Shown here piece after piece: positions 10,510 through 19,758 of a stretch of DNA of 64,000 nt. The stretch is from Paracoccus caeni (GTDB taxonomy: Bacteria; Pseudomonadota; Alphaproteobacteria; Rhodobacterales; Rhodobacteraceae). Numbering within the stretch: the first letter of the stretch is position 1; every line of letters starts with the position of its first letter. The translations under genes were made by a program, and so were the position numbers. Where the stretch lies: the NCBI RefSeq assembly GCF_016629665.1, contig NZ_JAEPRQ010000005.1:62001-126000 (forward strand), in the 5' to 3' direction. Below the pieces are notes generated by a model. That model had not been told where the DNA came from. It saw nothing but the letters and a program-made list of their open reading frames with translations, and did not search any database.

Positions 10510-11586
10510 ATGAAGACTACTCTGCTACTGTCAACAGCCCTGCTCGGGCTGGCGTATTCCGCAAACGCACAGGAAGTGAACGTTGTCTCATGGGGGGGAG
10601 CCTATGAGGTCAGCCAGGTCGAGGCCTATAACAAGCCCTTCACCGAGGCGACCGGCATCAAAGTGAACATGATCGCCGCCGACGATCCGGCCACGCCGCT
10701 GAAAGCGCAGGTCGAGGCGAATAACGTCACCGGCGATGTCTTCGACCTTGCCATGGCTGACGCGATCCGGCTGTGCGACGAAGGCGCGCTGATTGAATTT
10801 GATCCGGCAGATCTGCCTGCTGGCGCCGATGGCACGCCTGCGACCGAAGATTTCGTGGACGGCTCGGTGACCGATTGCGCGGTCGGCAATATCGTCTGGG
10901 GCACGGTGATCGGCTTCGACACGACGAAATTCGAAGGTGACGCGCCTTCGACCGTCGCCGATTTCTTTGACACCGAAACCTATCCGGGCAAGCGCGGGCT
11001 GCCGAAATCGCCCAAGCGGACGCTCTATCTGGCGCTGATCGCCGATGGCGTGCCGGCGGCTGATGTCTATGACGTTCTCTCGACCCCGGAAGGCGTCGAT
11101 CAGGCATTCGACAAGTTGGACACGATCAAGAACGACACCGTCTGGTGGGAAGCAGGCGCGCAGCCGGTGCAGCTTCTGGCAGATGGCGAAGTGACCATGA
11201 CCACGGTGTATAACGGGCGCCTGTTCGACGCGATTGTCGGCGAGGACAAACCTTTCGACGTGATCTGGGACGGGCAGTATCTGGAAATCAACGCCTTCGT
11301 CATTCCGAATGGTGCGCCGCATCCTGAAGAGGCCATGGAATACGTGAAATTCGCCACCGGCACGCAGCCGCTGGCCGATCAGGCGAAATATATCAGCTAT
11401 GGCCCGGCGCGGATGTCCTCGGCTCCGCTGGTGGGTCTGTATCAGGACGGCAAGACCGAAATGGGTCCGCATATGCCGACCACGCCGGAAAATCTTGAAA
11501 CCGCTGTCATGGATGACCCGGAATTCTGGGCCGACCACGACGCCGAACTGTCCGAGCGCTTCAATAGCTGGCTGGCCGGTTCGTGA
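10510..11586 (+). CDS. Polyamine-type extracellular solute-binding protein, paralogue 3
   Basis: Periplasmic receptor of 358 residues with signal peptide ending AYSANAQ and mature start EVNVVSWGGAYEVSQ. Nearly the same framework as paralogue 2, with differences clustered in the centre (VADFFDTETYPG, TTVYNGRLFDAIVGEDKPF), the region that shapes the ligand pocket in this fold. GGGAGA precedes the ATG. The two permease genes follow after a strong hairpin. Confidence 0.92.
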   Translation: MKTTLLLSTALLGLAYSANAQEVNVVSWGGAYEVSQVEAYNKPFTEATGIKVNMIAADDPATPLKAQVEANNVTGDVFDLAMADAIRLCDEGALIEFDPADLPAGADGTPATEDFVDGSVTDCAVGNIVWGTVIGFDTTKFEGDAPSTVADFFDTETYPGKRGLPKSPKRTLYLALIADGVPAADVYDVLSTPEGVDQAFDKLDTIKNDTVWWEAGAQPVQLLADGEVTMTTVYNGRLFDAIVGEDKPFDVIWDGQYLEINAFVIPNGAPHPEEAMEYVKFATGTQPLADQAKYISYGPARMSSAPLVGLYQDGKTEMGPHMPTTPENLETAVMDDPEFWADHDAELSERFNSWLAGS

Positions 11587-11596
11587 TCTGACAATC

Positions 11597-11629
11597 GCCG
11601 CCGCCCCGCCATTGGCGCGGGGCGGCGGC
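11597..11629 (+). other. Strong intercistronic hairpin after binding-protein gene 3
   Basis: A perfect 13-bp all-GC stem (GCCGCCGCCCCGC / GCGGGGCGGCGGC) with a 7-base loop lies 10 bases after the stop codon and ends about 20 bases before the permease start. It has no T-run. It probably protects the upstream message and lowers read-through into the permeases. Confidence 0.6.
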
Positions 11630-11648
11630 CCTGACTTCTGGGGACATC

Positions 11649-12947
11649 ATGGCGAACGCACTTGATCCGCACGCAGCCATCGCGACCACCGCATCGGGCG
11701 CGCCCGACGGGCCGTTAAGAACCGCCGACGGCAAACCGCTGGCCCGTGCGCTTGCCCGCTCGCAGGCGCGGGCGAAGCGCCGTGCCTTCTGGCTGGTGCT
11801 GCCGCTGCTGGCCTTTATCCTGCTGACCTTCGCCATCCCCATCGGGCAGATGTTGCAGCGGTCCTTCTACAATGCGGGCTTTTCGGACAACATGCCGCAA
11901 CTGTCGCAATGGTTCGCCGAAAACCCGCGCGGCACCGATCCTGATGAGGCGGCATGGACCGCGCTAGCGCAGGATTTGCAGGCATCTGCCGAGGCCCGGA
12001 CCATCGGCACCGTCGGCACCCGGATCAACTATGACGTTCCCGGCACGCGGTCGCTGTTCACCTCGACCGGCCGTCAGGTTCGCCGCGGGGTCGAGCCGCC
12101 CTATCAGGCCGCTCTGCTGGAGATCGACGAGAAATGGGGCGAGCCGAGGCTGTGGAGCGCGATGCGCGAAGCCTCGAACCCGGTGACGACGAACTTCTAT
12201 CTGGCCTCGGTTGACCGGACCCGCAACGATCAGGGCGAGATCGTCAAGGTGCCCGAACGCCAGCAGATTTACGGCACGCTGTTCGCCCGCACCTTCTGGC
12301 TGTCGCTGCTGATCACGGCGACGACGTTTATTCTTGGCTTCCCGATTGCGCATCTTCTGGCGACGCTGCCGATGCGGAAATCGAACCTGCTGATGATCCT
12401 TGTCCTGCTGCCCTTCTGGACCTCGCTTCTGGTCCGAACGACAAGCTGGATGGTGCTGCTGCAACAGCAGGGGGTGATTAACGACATCCTTGTCTGGCTG
12501 GGACTGATCGGCAACAGCCAGCGATTGCAGATGATCTATAACCAGACCGGCACGATCATCGCCATGACCCATATCCTGCTGCCCTTCATGGTGCTGCCCT
12601 TGTATTCGGTCATGCGGACGATCAACCCGTCCTATGTCCGAGCCGCCCGTAGCCTTGGCGCGACAAGCTGGACCGCGTTCCGCCGGGTCTATTTTCCGCA
12701 GACGCTGCCCGGCCTTGGGGCAGGGGCGTTGTTGGTCTTTATCCTTGCTGTCGGCTACTACATCACGCCCGCGCTGGTTGGCGGCTCGTCGGGTCAGCTC
12801 ATTTCGAACATGATCGCCATGCACATGACCGATACGCTGAACTGGTCGATGGCGGCGGCCCTGGCCTCGCTGCTTCTGGGCGCGGTCCTCATCCTCTACT
12901 GGCTTTATGACAAGCTGGTGGGCATCGACAACCTGAAGCTGGGATAA
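11649..12947 (+). CDS. Polyamine-type ABC transporter permease (PotB-like, long form)
   Basis: Inner-membrane permease of 432 residues. After a first span near residues 45-68 comes an unusually long periplasmic insertion (about 70-205), then five spans beginning FWLSLLITATTFILGFPIAHLLA. The EAA loop reads RAARSLGATSWTAFRRVYFPQTLPG. PotB proteins are normally near 280-300 residues; the long insertion recurs in alphaproteobacterial relatives as far as I know and may contact the binding proteins. It pairs with the next gene, five bases downstream. Confidence 0.92.
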   Translation: MANALDPHAAIATTASGAPDGPLRTADGKPLARALARSQARAKRRAFWLVLPLLAFILLTFAIPIGQMLQRSFYNAGFSDNMPQLSQWFAENPRGTDPDEAAWTALAQDLQASAEARTIGTVGTRINYDVPGTRSLFTSTGRQVRRGVEPPYQAALLEIDEKWGEPRLWSAMREASNPVTTNFYLASVDRTRNDQGEIVKVPERQQIYGTLFARTFWLSLLITATTFILGFPIAHLLATLPMRKSNLLMILVLLPFWTSLLVRTTSWMVLLQQQGVINDILVWLGLIGNSQRLQMIYNQTGTIIAMTHILLPFMVLPLYSVMRTINPSYVRAARSLGATSWTAFRRVYFPQTLPGLGAGALLVFILAVGYYITPALVGGSSGQLISNMIAMHMTDTLNWSMAAALASLLLGAVLILYWLYDKLVGIDNLKLG

Positions 12948-12952
12948 GCGAT

Positions 12953-13903
12953 ATGGCACTTCCTACCTATGCATCCCCGCTGGAGCGCGTCTGGCACTAC
13001 GCCTATCTGGTGATCTGCGGGCTGATCTTCTTTTTCCTGATCGCGCCGATCGTGGTGATCATCCCGCTATCCTTCAACGTGCAGCCCTATTTCACCTTCA
13101 CCGACAAGATGCTGTCCTTTGACCCCGAGGGTTACAGCCTGCGCTGGTATCGCAGCCTGCTGACCTTCGGGATGCAGAACCCGAATGCCGAGGGGCTGGC
13201 ATGGTGGGCCGATGCGTGGAACAACGCGCATTGGGTGAAGGCTGCGAAGAACTCGATCATTATCGGCTTCTTCTCGACCATCCTTGCGACGGTTCTGGGC
13301 ACGCTGGCGGCTTTGGGCCTGTCGCGCCCGGAAATGCCGTTCCGCCGGGCGATCATGGCGATCCTCATCTCGCCGATGATCGTGCCGCTGATCATCACGG
13401 CCACGGGGATGTTCTTCTTCTACTCGAACCCCTGTTCGATCCTTGGCTGGTTCGGTCTGCCGACGAATTGCGGACGGCTGGCGGGCACCTATCTGGGGGT
13501 GATCCTGGCACATGCCACGCTGGGCATTCCCTTCGTCATCATCACCGTGACGGCAACGCTGGTCGGCTTTGACCAGTCGCTGAACCGGGCGGCGGCCTCG
13601 CTTGGGGCCAATCCGCGCACGACCTTCTTCCGGGTGACGATGCCGCTGATCATGCCGGGGGTGATTTCTGGCGCGCTCTTTGCCTTTGTCACCAGCTTTG
13701 ACGAGGTCGTTGCGGTCCTGTTCATCGCCGGTCCCGATCAGCAGACCATTCCGCGGCAGATGTGGAACGGTATCCGCGAGCAGATCAGCCCGGCCATTCT
13801 GGCGGTGGCGACCCTGTTGGTGCTGTTCTCGATTGCGCTTCTGACCACGGTAGAGTTGCTAAGGCGACGGTCCGAGAGGATCAGGGGCGTGACCCCGCGC
13901 TGA
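12953..13903 (+). CDS. Polyamine-type ABC transporter permease (PotC-like)
   Basis: Inner-membrane permease of 316 residues, with a first span near residues 19-42 (LVICGLIFFFLIAPIVVIIPL) and the EAA loop NRAAASLGANPRTTFFRVTMPLIMPG. A short insertion with two cysteines (NPCSILGWFGLPTNCG) lies between spans. It is the last gene of the operon and is followed directly by a rho-independent terminator. Confidence 0.93.
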   Translation: MALPTYASPLERVWHYAYLVICGLIFFFLIAPIVVIIPLSFNVQPYFTFTDKMLSFDPEGYSLRWYRSLLTFGMQNPNAEGLAWWADAWNNAHWVKAAKNSIIIGFFSTILATVLGTLAALGLSRPEMPFRRAIMAILISPMIVPLIITATGMFFFYSNPCSILGWFGLPTNCGRLAGTYLGVILAHATLGIPFVIITVTATLVGFDQSLNRAAASLGANPRTTFFRVTMPLIMPGVISGALFAFVTSFDEVVAVLFIAGPDQQTIPRQMWNGIREQISPAILAVATLLVLFSIALLTTVELLRRRSERIRGVTPR

Positions 13904-13909
13904 ACGAAG

Positions 13910-13937
13910 GGCCGGTCCGCGAGGGGCCGGCCTTTTT
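13910..13937 (+). terminator. Rho-independent terminator of the polyamine-type operon
   Basis: Stem GGCCGG / CCGGCC with an 11-base loop, followed by TTTTTCTTT, seven bases after the permease stop. Confidence 0.85.
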
Positions 13938-13971
13938 CTTTCGGTATTTGGACAACGAAGAAGCGGCGGGG

Positions 13972-14916
13972 TCAGGGCAGGATGGCAAGCCAGAGCCAGA
14001 TCGAAAAGATCGACAGTGCCGTGGCGACCAGCACCGAAGAGGCCGCGACCCGGCGGGCCGAGCCGTAGAGATCGGCGAAAAGATAGGCGTTGACGCCCGG
14101 GGCCATGGCAGCGGTCATCACCGCCGAGCGCATGCCCGCCGTGTCCAAACCGCTGAGACCGCCGATGGCGAAGGCGACGCCGGGATGGATCAACAGGCTA
14201 CAGGCGCAGCACATGGCGATGGCGGTCATGTCGCCTTCGGGGCGATAGCGCAGCAGGACGCCACCAAGGCCGAAGAGGGCGGCGGGCAGGGCCGCGCCTG
14301 CGACCATGTCCACAGCGGCCCAGAAGCCTTCCGGCATCACCAGCCCCGCCTGCATCAGCACGTTCATCGAGATGCCAAGGATGATGCCCACCACCATTGG
14401 CGTGCGGAACACACCCACAACCGCGCGCAGCGCCACCGCGCCGATGGACAGGTCGCTGCCGCGGGCGCGGGTGAATTCCATCACCGTGATGCCGAAGGTG
14501 TAAAGCAGCGGCGAATGGATCGCGATGATGGCCCAGTTTCCGGCAAGGGCATCGGCGCCATAGGCGCGCTCGGTGATGGGGATGCCAAGCAGCAGGCTGT
14601 TCGAGAACAGGCAGACAAAGCCGATCGCCACGCAATCCATCGGCGGGCGTTTCAACCAGAACCGCGCGCCCGCCCAGCCGATGAAATAGCTGGCGAAGGC
14701 CCCCGCATAGAAGGGGATCAGCAGGATGAAGCGGAACTCGGTCTGCAAATCCAGATTTGCCATCGAGGAAAACAGCAGCGTCGGGACGGCGAAGCTTTGG
14801 GCGAATTTCATCAGCCCATCGACGGCGGCGGGGGTGAAAAGGCCGCGCCATGCGACGATGTAGCCGAAGCCCACGACAAGAAAGACCGGCAGAATGATGG
14901 TGAAGAGGGCGCTCAT
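13972..14916 (-). CDS. AEC family transporter (auxin efflux carrier-like permease)
   Basis: Membrane protein of 314 residues with about ten hydrophobic spans in the AEC pattern: MSALFTIILPVFLVVGFGYIVAW at the N-terminus, the NSLLLGIPI motif in the middle and the ALPAALFGLGGVLLRY region. Such carriers move small organic acids or malonate-like anions; the substrate cannot be told from sequence. Its start overlaps the MBL gene stop by four bases, so it is the last gene of the leftward dac-tmk-holB-tatD run. Confidence 0.9.
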   Translation of the reverse strand: MSALFTIILPVFLVVGFGYIVAWRGLFTPAAVDGLMKFAQSFAVPTLLFSSMANLDLQTEFRFILLIPFYAGAFASYFIGWAGARFWLKRPPMDCVAIGFVCLFSNSLLLGIPITERAYGADALAGNWAIIAIHSPLLYTFGITVMEFTRARGSDLSIGAVALRAVVGVFRTPMVVGIILGISMNVLMQAGLVMPEGFWAAVDMVAGAALPAALFGLGGVLLRYRPEGDMTAIAMCCACSLLIHPGVAFAIGGLSGLDTAGMRSAVMTAAMAPGVNAYLFADLYGSARRVAASSVLVATALSIFSIWLWLAILP

Positions 14917-15713
14917 GGCGTCTCGGCCTCGGTTTCCAGCACCATGCCATCATGCGCCGGGATGACGTAATCGGGCGTCTGGTCCAGCACGGTCTGGTAA
15001 TCCATGTCGATATGCATGTTCGTCAGCACGCCCAGACGCGGTGCCGCCCGTTCCAGCCATTCCAGCGTCTGTGCCAGATGGGCATGGCTGGGATGCGGTT
15101 CGGGGCGCAGGGCGTCGCAGATGAAGATATCGGCGCCCTCGATCAGCGGCCATGCCTTGTCGGGGATGTCCGAGACATCGGGCAGATAGACCAGCCCGCC
15201 GATGCGAAAGCCCAGCGAGGTGATCTCGCCATGCTGGACCCGGAACGGCCGGAAGATGATCGGGCCTCCGGGACCGTCGATGGTGACCGGGCCGTCAAGG
15301 TCGTTCAGATCGCAGATCGGGGGGTAATGGCTGCCCTCGGGCGTCCAGAAGATATAGCCGAAGCGTTCGACCAGCGCCTCGGTGGTGGGTTTGTCGGCCC
15401 AGACCGGCATGTTCCGGCGGGCGTTGTAGACAAGCTGGCGCAGGTCGTCGATGCCGTGGACATGATCGGCATGGGCGTGGGTGTAGATCACCGCGTCCAG
15501 CGTGGCGATGCCCGCATCCAGAAGCTGCGGCACCAAATCGGGGCCGGTATCGATCAGCACCTGCGTGATGCCGTCGGGGCCGGGGCGTTCCACCAGCAGC
15601 GAACAGCGGCGGCGGCGGTTCTTTGGATTGGCGGGGTCGCAGGCGCCCCAACGATCCCCAAGCCGTGGCACCCCGCCGGATGAGCCGCAGCCAAGGATCG
15701 TGGCGCGGATCAT
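14913..15713 (-). CDS. MBL fold metallo-hydrolase (PhnP-like)
   Basis: Putative cytoplasmic phosphodiesterase of 266 residues. GCGSSGGVPRLGDRWGACDP opens the protein, DTGPDLVPQLL follows, and the metal-binding HAHADHVHGID motif lies near residues 79-90; later metal ligands include FICDALRPEPHPSHAHLAQ and NMHIDMDYQ. This set resembles PhnP and RNase Z-related phosphodiesterases. Overlaps tatD and the AEC gene by four bases on either side, implying translational coupling. Confidence 0.9.
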   Translation of the reverse strand: MIRATILGCGSSGGVPRLGDRWGACDPANPKNRRRRCSLLVERPGPDGITQVLIDTGPDLVPQLLDAGIATLDAVIYTHAHADHVHGIDDLRQLVYNARRNMPVWADKPTTEALVERFGYIFWTPEGSHYPPICDLNDLDGPVTIDGPGGPIIFRPFRVQHGEITSLGFRIGGLVYLPDVSDIPDKAWPLIEGADIFICDALRPEPHPSHAHLAQTLEWLERAAPRLGVLTNMHIDMDYQTVLDQTPDYVIPAHDGMVLETEAETP

Positions 15714-16516
15714 GATCTCGCCCCGGCGGCCTTCCAGAACAGCCGGTCAAAGTTTTCCGAGGTCAGCCGGGCGAAGTCGGCATAGTCGAGACCGTAAAGT
15801 TCCGCACCCACGGCGGCGGTCTTGGCGACATAAGCGGGCTCGTTCCGTTTCCCGCGATAGGGCGGCGGCGCCAGATAGGGGCTGTCGGTTTCGACCAGTA
15901 CCCGGTCCAGCGGCGTGGCGGCAAAAATTTCGCGCAGCTCGGTCGAGCGGGGGAAGGCGGCAATGCCCGACATTGACAGATAAAAGCCCAGATCAAGCGC
16001 CGCCCGTGCCAGTTCCGCGCCCGAGGTGAAGCAATGCATCACGCAGGAATAGGGTGCGGCGCGGTATTCCTCGGTCAGGATGCGGGCCATGTCGTCGTCG
16101 GCATCGCGGGAATGGATGATCAGGGGCAGGCGGGTCTGGCGCGCGGCCTCGATATGGATGCGCAGGCTGTCCTGCTGCTGGGCGGCGCTTTCGGCGGTGT
16201 AATGGTAATCAAGCCCGGTCTCGCCGATGCCGACCAGTTTCGGGTGGCGGGCGATCTCTACCAACTGCTCGACCGTGACCGGGGCTTCGGTGGCGACGCT
16301 CATCGGGTGGATGCCGAAGGCGTAGAAGATGCCCTCATGCGCCTCGGCCAGCGCGCGGACGACCGGCTCTTGCCGCAGTTTGGTGCAGATCGACACCATC
16401 CGCGTCACCCCGGCCTCGCGGGCGCGGGCGATGATTGCGTCATGTTCGCCGTCGAAATCGGGGAAATCCAGATGGCAATGGCTGTCGACGATCGGCGAGG
16501 GGGCCGCTTCGGTCAT
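15710..16516 (-). CDS. TatD family deoxyribonuclease/hydrolase
   Basis: Metal-dependent hydrolase of 268 residues in the amidohydrolase fold. Visible metal-site motifs: DSHCHLDF (about residues 11-18), GIGETGLDYHY, LIIHSRDADDD, SCVMHCFTSG and VETDSPYLAPPPYRGKRNEP. TatD proteins are 3'-exonucleases and may act in DNA repair or quality control. Placed three bases after holB, as in many bacteria where tmk-holB-tatD are linked. Confidence 0.93.
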   Translation of the reverse strand: MTEAAPSPIVDSHCHLDFPDFDGEHDAIIARAREAGVTRMVSICTKLRQEPVVRALAEAHEGIFYAFGIHPMSVATEAPVTVEQLVEIARHPKLVGIGETGLDYHYTAESAAQQQDSLRIHIEAARQTRLPLIIHSRDADDDMARILTEEYRAAPYSCVMHCFTSGAELARAALDLGFYLSMSGIAAFPRSTELREIFAATPLDRVLVETDSPYLAPPPYRGKRNEPAYVAKTAAVGAELYGLDYADFARLTSENFDRLFWKAAGARS

Positions 16517-16519
16517 GGG

Positions 16520-17632
16520 TCAACTCTTGGCAGGCGATGCGGATTGGGCAGGCGACAGGCGCGCCAGTTCGGTCAGCATATCCATCACCAGCGCGGCGGG
16601 GTCAAGGTTGACCGCCCGTCCAGCCCGCGCCCGCGCCGAAAGCCGCGCCTGCGCATCGGCCCAGATCCGGGCGGCGTGGTCATCGGGGGAAAGCCGCGCC
16701 AGCAGCGCGCCTTCGCCCTTCGCGGCCTGCGGCAGCGGCGGTCCCATCAGCCCGGCGCGGGCGGTGCGGGTCAGGAAACGGTCGAGCAGGGTGATCGACA
16801 GATCAAAGGGATCGCCATCGGCCCCGGCGCGGCCCGCCGCCTGATCCGAGAATTTCGCGGCGGCAAGGCGGTCCATCCGGGGCAGGGTGGCGAACAGATC
16901 CACGATCTGCTGATAACGGTCCAGCCCGTCCTGACCGACCAGCCGCAGCGCCTCGCCGACCGAGCCGTCGGACAGGGCGGCCAGCGCCTCGGCATCGTCG
17001 TCGATCCCGGCATCGGCAAGGGCGTTGCCGACCTGCGCCGGGTTCAGCGGGTTCAGCCGCAGCGTCCGGCAACGAGAGCGGATCGTCGGCAGAAGCCGTG
17101 CGGGCTGATGCGCGATGATCAGGATCAGGGCGTCTTTCGGCGGTTCCTCCAGCACCTTCAGCAGGGCGTTGGCGGCAGCGATGTTCATGTCGTCGGCGGC
17201 ATCGATAATGGCGATGCGGCGGCCACCCTCGGCAGAGGAGAGGTGGAAGAAGGACAACAGTTTGCGGATTTCGTCCACGGTGATCTGGGCGGAAAGGCGG
17301 CCTGCCTTGTCGTCCCAGGGGCGGCGGATCAGGTTCAGGCGCGGCTCTGACAATGCCTTGAGGCGGCGCAGTTCAGGGGCGTCGTCGGGGACGGTGAGAT
17401 TGGGTGAGGTCGCGCCCGACAGAACCCAACGGGCGATGGCCCATGCCAGTGTCGCCTTGCCGATGCCGCGCGGGCCGGTCAGGAGCCAGGCGTGATGCAG
17501 GCGGCCACCAAGTGCTGCCTCGGTAAAGGCGGCGATGGCGTGGTCCTGACCGATGACGCGATTGGTCATGCGCGGATGCGGCGCGCCGGGCACCCGGTCG
17601 GGTTCGGGGATATCGTCGGGATCGGTCTTCAC
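16520..17632 (-). CDS. holB: DNA polymerase III subunit delta'
   Basis: Clamp-loader subunit of 370 residues that works with tau/gamma and delta to load the beta sliding clamp. The N-terminal AAA+ part has GQDHAIAAFTEA, the P-loop LLTGPRGIGKATLAWA (about residues 52-67) and IIDAADDMNIAAANALLKVLEEPP with the sensor segment. The start overlaps the tmk stop by four bases (ATGA). Length and gene order fit alphaproteobacterial holB. Confidence 0.94.
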   Translation of the reverse strand: MKTDPDDIPEPDRVPGAPHPRMTNRVIGQDHAIAAFTEAALGGRLHHAWLLTGPRGIGKATLAWAIARWVLSGATSPNLTVPDDAPELRRLKALSEPRLNLIRRPWDDKAGRLSAQITVDEIRKLLSFFHLSSAEGGRRIAIIDAADDMNIAAANALLKVLEEPPKDALILIIAHQPARLLPTIRSRCRTLRLNPLNPAQVGNALADAGIDDDAEALAALSDGSVGEALRLVGQDGLDRYQQIVDLFATLPRMDRLAAAKFSDQAAGRAGADGDPFDLSITLLDRFLTRTARAGLMGPPLPQAAKGEGALLARLSPDDHAARIWADAQARLSARARAGRAVNLDPAALVMDMLTELARLSPAQSASPAKS

Positions 17633-18225
17633 AGCGCGGCCCGGACGCGGGCGGCGACATCTTCCGGGCTGCCGCTGCCATCGATAAGGCGGACGCGGGC
17701 TGGGTATTCCTGCGCCAGCGCGCGGAAGCCAGTCGCCAGCTTTTGCTGGAAGGAAAGGCCGAGGCTTTCGAAGCGATCCTCGGTGCCGCCGCGCGCCTTG
17801 CCGCGCGCAAGGCCGATTGCGGGGTCGATTTCGATGACGAAGCTGCGGTCGGGTTCGATGCCGATGGACAGATCATGCAGCTTGTCCACCATGCCGCGAA
17901 GATCGCCGCGGGTCGCGCCCTGATAGACGCGGCTGGAATCGCTGAAGCGGTCGGTGATGACGGTTTTGCCTGCGGCGAGTGCCGGGCGGATGGTGCGTTC
18001 AAGGTGATCGCGGCGGGCGGCGAAGAAAAGCAGACACTCGGTTTCCGCCGACCAGCGTTCGCCCGTGCCTTCGACCAGCAGACGGCGGATTTCCTCGGCT
18101 CCGGGCGAGCCGCCGGGTTCACGGGTCAGCAGGACCTCGCGGCCCTCGGCGCGCAGGGCTTCGGCCAGACGCTTGGCCTGCGTGGATTTGCCGGAACCGT
18201 CGATGCCTTCAAAGCTGATGAACAT
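17629..18225 (-). CDS. tmk: Thymidylate kinase
   Basis: Phosphorylates dTMP to dTDP with ATP. 198 residues, normal length. The P-loop FEGIDGSGKSTQ is at residues 5-16, then LLTREPGG, and the DRFSDSSRVYQG motif near 92-103. Essential gene for dTTP supply, coupled to holB by an ATGA overlap. Transcribed leftward, probably from a promoter in the repeat-rich gap behind the carboxypeptidase gene. Confidence 0.96.
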   Translation of the reverse strand: MFISFEGIDGSGKSTQAKRLAEALRAEGREVLLTREPGGSPGAEEIRRLLVEGTGERWSAETECLLFFAARRDHLERTIRPALAAGKTVITDRFSDSSRVYQGATRGDLRGMVDKLHDLSIGIEPDRSFVIEIDPAIGLARGKARGGTEDRFESLGLSFQQKLATGFRALAQEYPARVRLIDGSGSPEDVAARVRAAL

Positions 18226-18290
18226 TTCAGATTGGCCTGACGGTCGGAAGGTTCAGCCTGGATTTTACCGGATCTGAGGAGTGGCCCCGC

Positions 18291-18351
18291 CCGGAATCAA
18301 GGTGCCGCAGGCACCGCCGGGCAGTGCCCGTCCGCCCCACCGGACGGGCAC
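18291..18351. repeat. Intergenic palindromic repeats
   Basis: Two hairpins stand side by side. GGTGCC-GCA-GGCACC at 18301-18315 is flanked by CCCGG / CCGGG, and GTGCCCGTCCG / CGGACGGGCAC at 18324-18351 gives an 11-bp stem with a 6-base loop. A related copy of the first lies near 21026-21056 and an imperfect copy of the second at 18420-18447. They look like REP-type intergenic elements; no T-run follows. Confidence 0.55.
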
Positions 18352-18493
18352 TTCGGTGATGTTCCGCGCCACGGATATGTTCGACGGGGTGGCGCCATAA
18401 AGTGTGCAGTACGACTGTTGCAGTGCCCATCCGGCGGACGGGCGCTGCCCTTTGCTCTGGGCGGAGAAAATGAAGGGCGTCTCGGTGCATCCC

Positions 18494-19642
18494 CTAAAGC
18501 CCCGCAGCCTCGATGGCCTTGTTGCTCAGCCGAAAAACGGCGCCCTTCATCCGCCCTGCAAAACCCGCCTCGGCCACGTCGCTGGTGGCCAGCAGGGGCG
18601 TCACTGCATCCTGCGCGCCGGGAACGGTGACGATCAGCCGCCCGATCTGATCGCCGGCCGCAATCGGCGCGGGGATCGGGGAATCGTAGACCGCCTCGAC
18701 CTTCACCTGATCGCGCGCGCCAGCGGGAACCAAGACGTTCACGCCATCCTTGGTGGTCAGGCCGACGCGGGATTCGGTGCCCAGCCAGACCGGAGCCTCG
18801 ACCACGGTTTCACCGGCGGGCACCAGCGTCTCCATGGTGAACTGGCGGAAAGCCCAGTTCACGATCCGCTCGGATTCCTCGGCCCGCGCGGTTTCGCTTT
18901 GCAGGCCGCTGATCACGAAGATTACCCGTCGCCCGTCCTGAATGGCAGAACCGACCAGCCCGTATCCGGCCTCTTGCGTATGGCCGGTCTTCAGGCCGTC
19001 GGCACCGATGCCCAGCTTCAAGATCGGGTTGCGGTTGAAGCGGTTCGAGGGAACGCGGTCGCCATAACGGAACTCGGTCAGGGCGAAGTCGCTGTAATAT
19101 TGCGGGAAATCCTCGATCAGGCGCAGCGCGACGGTGCCCAGATCCTCTGCCGACATGCGATGTTCAGGATCGGGCCAGCCGGTCGAGTTGCGGAACACCG
19201 AATGCTTCAACCCCATTTCCTGACCGCGACGGGTCATCTGGGTGGCAAAGGCTTCTTCCGTCCCGGCCAGATGCTCGGCCACGACAACGCAGGCATCATT
19301 GCCAGACAGCACGATGATCCCCTTGATCAACTGCTCGACCGTCGGATTGTCGCGCGGTTCAAGGAACATCTTCGAGCCGCCCATCCGCCACGCCTTGGTC
19401 GAGACCGGCATCGTATCGTCCAGCTTCAACCGCCCGTTCTCCAGCGCCTCGAACAGCATGTAGAGCGTCATCAGCTTCGACATCGAGGCGGGCGGGATCG
19501 GCGTGTCGGCATTTTTCGACAGCAGCACCGTGCCCGTGTTGACGTCATAGATCCATGCCGAGGTCGCATTGGTCTCGAACGCCTGCGCCGAGGGTGCGGC
19601 CAGACAGAGAAGGGCGACAAACCGCAGCAGAAAAGCGCGCAT
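18494..19642 (-). CDS. D-alanyl-D-alanine carboxypeptidase (DacC/DacF-like PBP)
   Basis: Periplasmic low-molecular-weight penicillin-binding protein of about 382 residues that trims the terminal D-Ala from peptidoglycan pentapeptides. Signal peptide MRAFLLRFVALLCLAAPSAQA. Active-site motifs: SxxK in PPASMSKLMT, SxN in VLSGNDACV, KTG in GLKTGHTQEAGYG. A C-terminal PBP5-type beta domain follows. I start at ATG 19640-19642; the frame extends further upstream to TTG 19699 but that would bury the signal peptide. It lies upstream of tmk on the same strand. Confidence 0.93.
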   Translation of the reverse strand: MRAFLLRFVALLCLAAPSAQAFETNATSAWIYDVNTGTVLLSKNADTPIPPASMSKLMTLYMLFEALENGRLKLDDTMPVSTKAWRMGGSKMFLEPRDNPTVEQLIKGIIVLSGNDACVVVAEHLAGTEEAFATQMTRRGQEMGLKHSVFRNSTGWPDPEHRMSAEDLGTVALRLIEDFPQYYSDFALTEFRYGDRVPSNRFNRNPILKLGIGADGLKTGHTQEAGYGLVGSAIQDGRRVIFVISGLQSETARAEESERIVNWAFRQFTMETLVPAGETVVEAPVWLGTESRVGLTTKDGVNVLVPAGARDQVKVEAVYDSPIPAPIAAGDQIGRLIVTVPGAQDAVTPLLATSDVAEAGFAGRMKGAVFRLSNKAIEAAGL

Positions 19643-19758
19643 GGGTATTCCTTTGCCTGTTTGAGGCGAATGGTTACAGTAACGCTGGCCTTGCCGCAAC
19701 GCGGCAGCCTGCCTGTCCGCGCGAAATTGAACGGCGGTGGGTCAACCGGAGGGACCAA

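Noticed and set aside
13762..14970. 402-codon rightward open frame
   Set aside because: Antisense to the AEC transporter, which has clear family motifs; composition is shadow-like.
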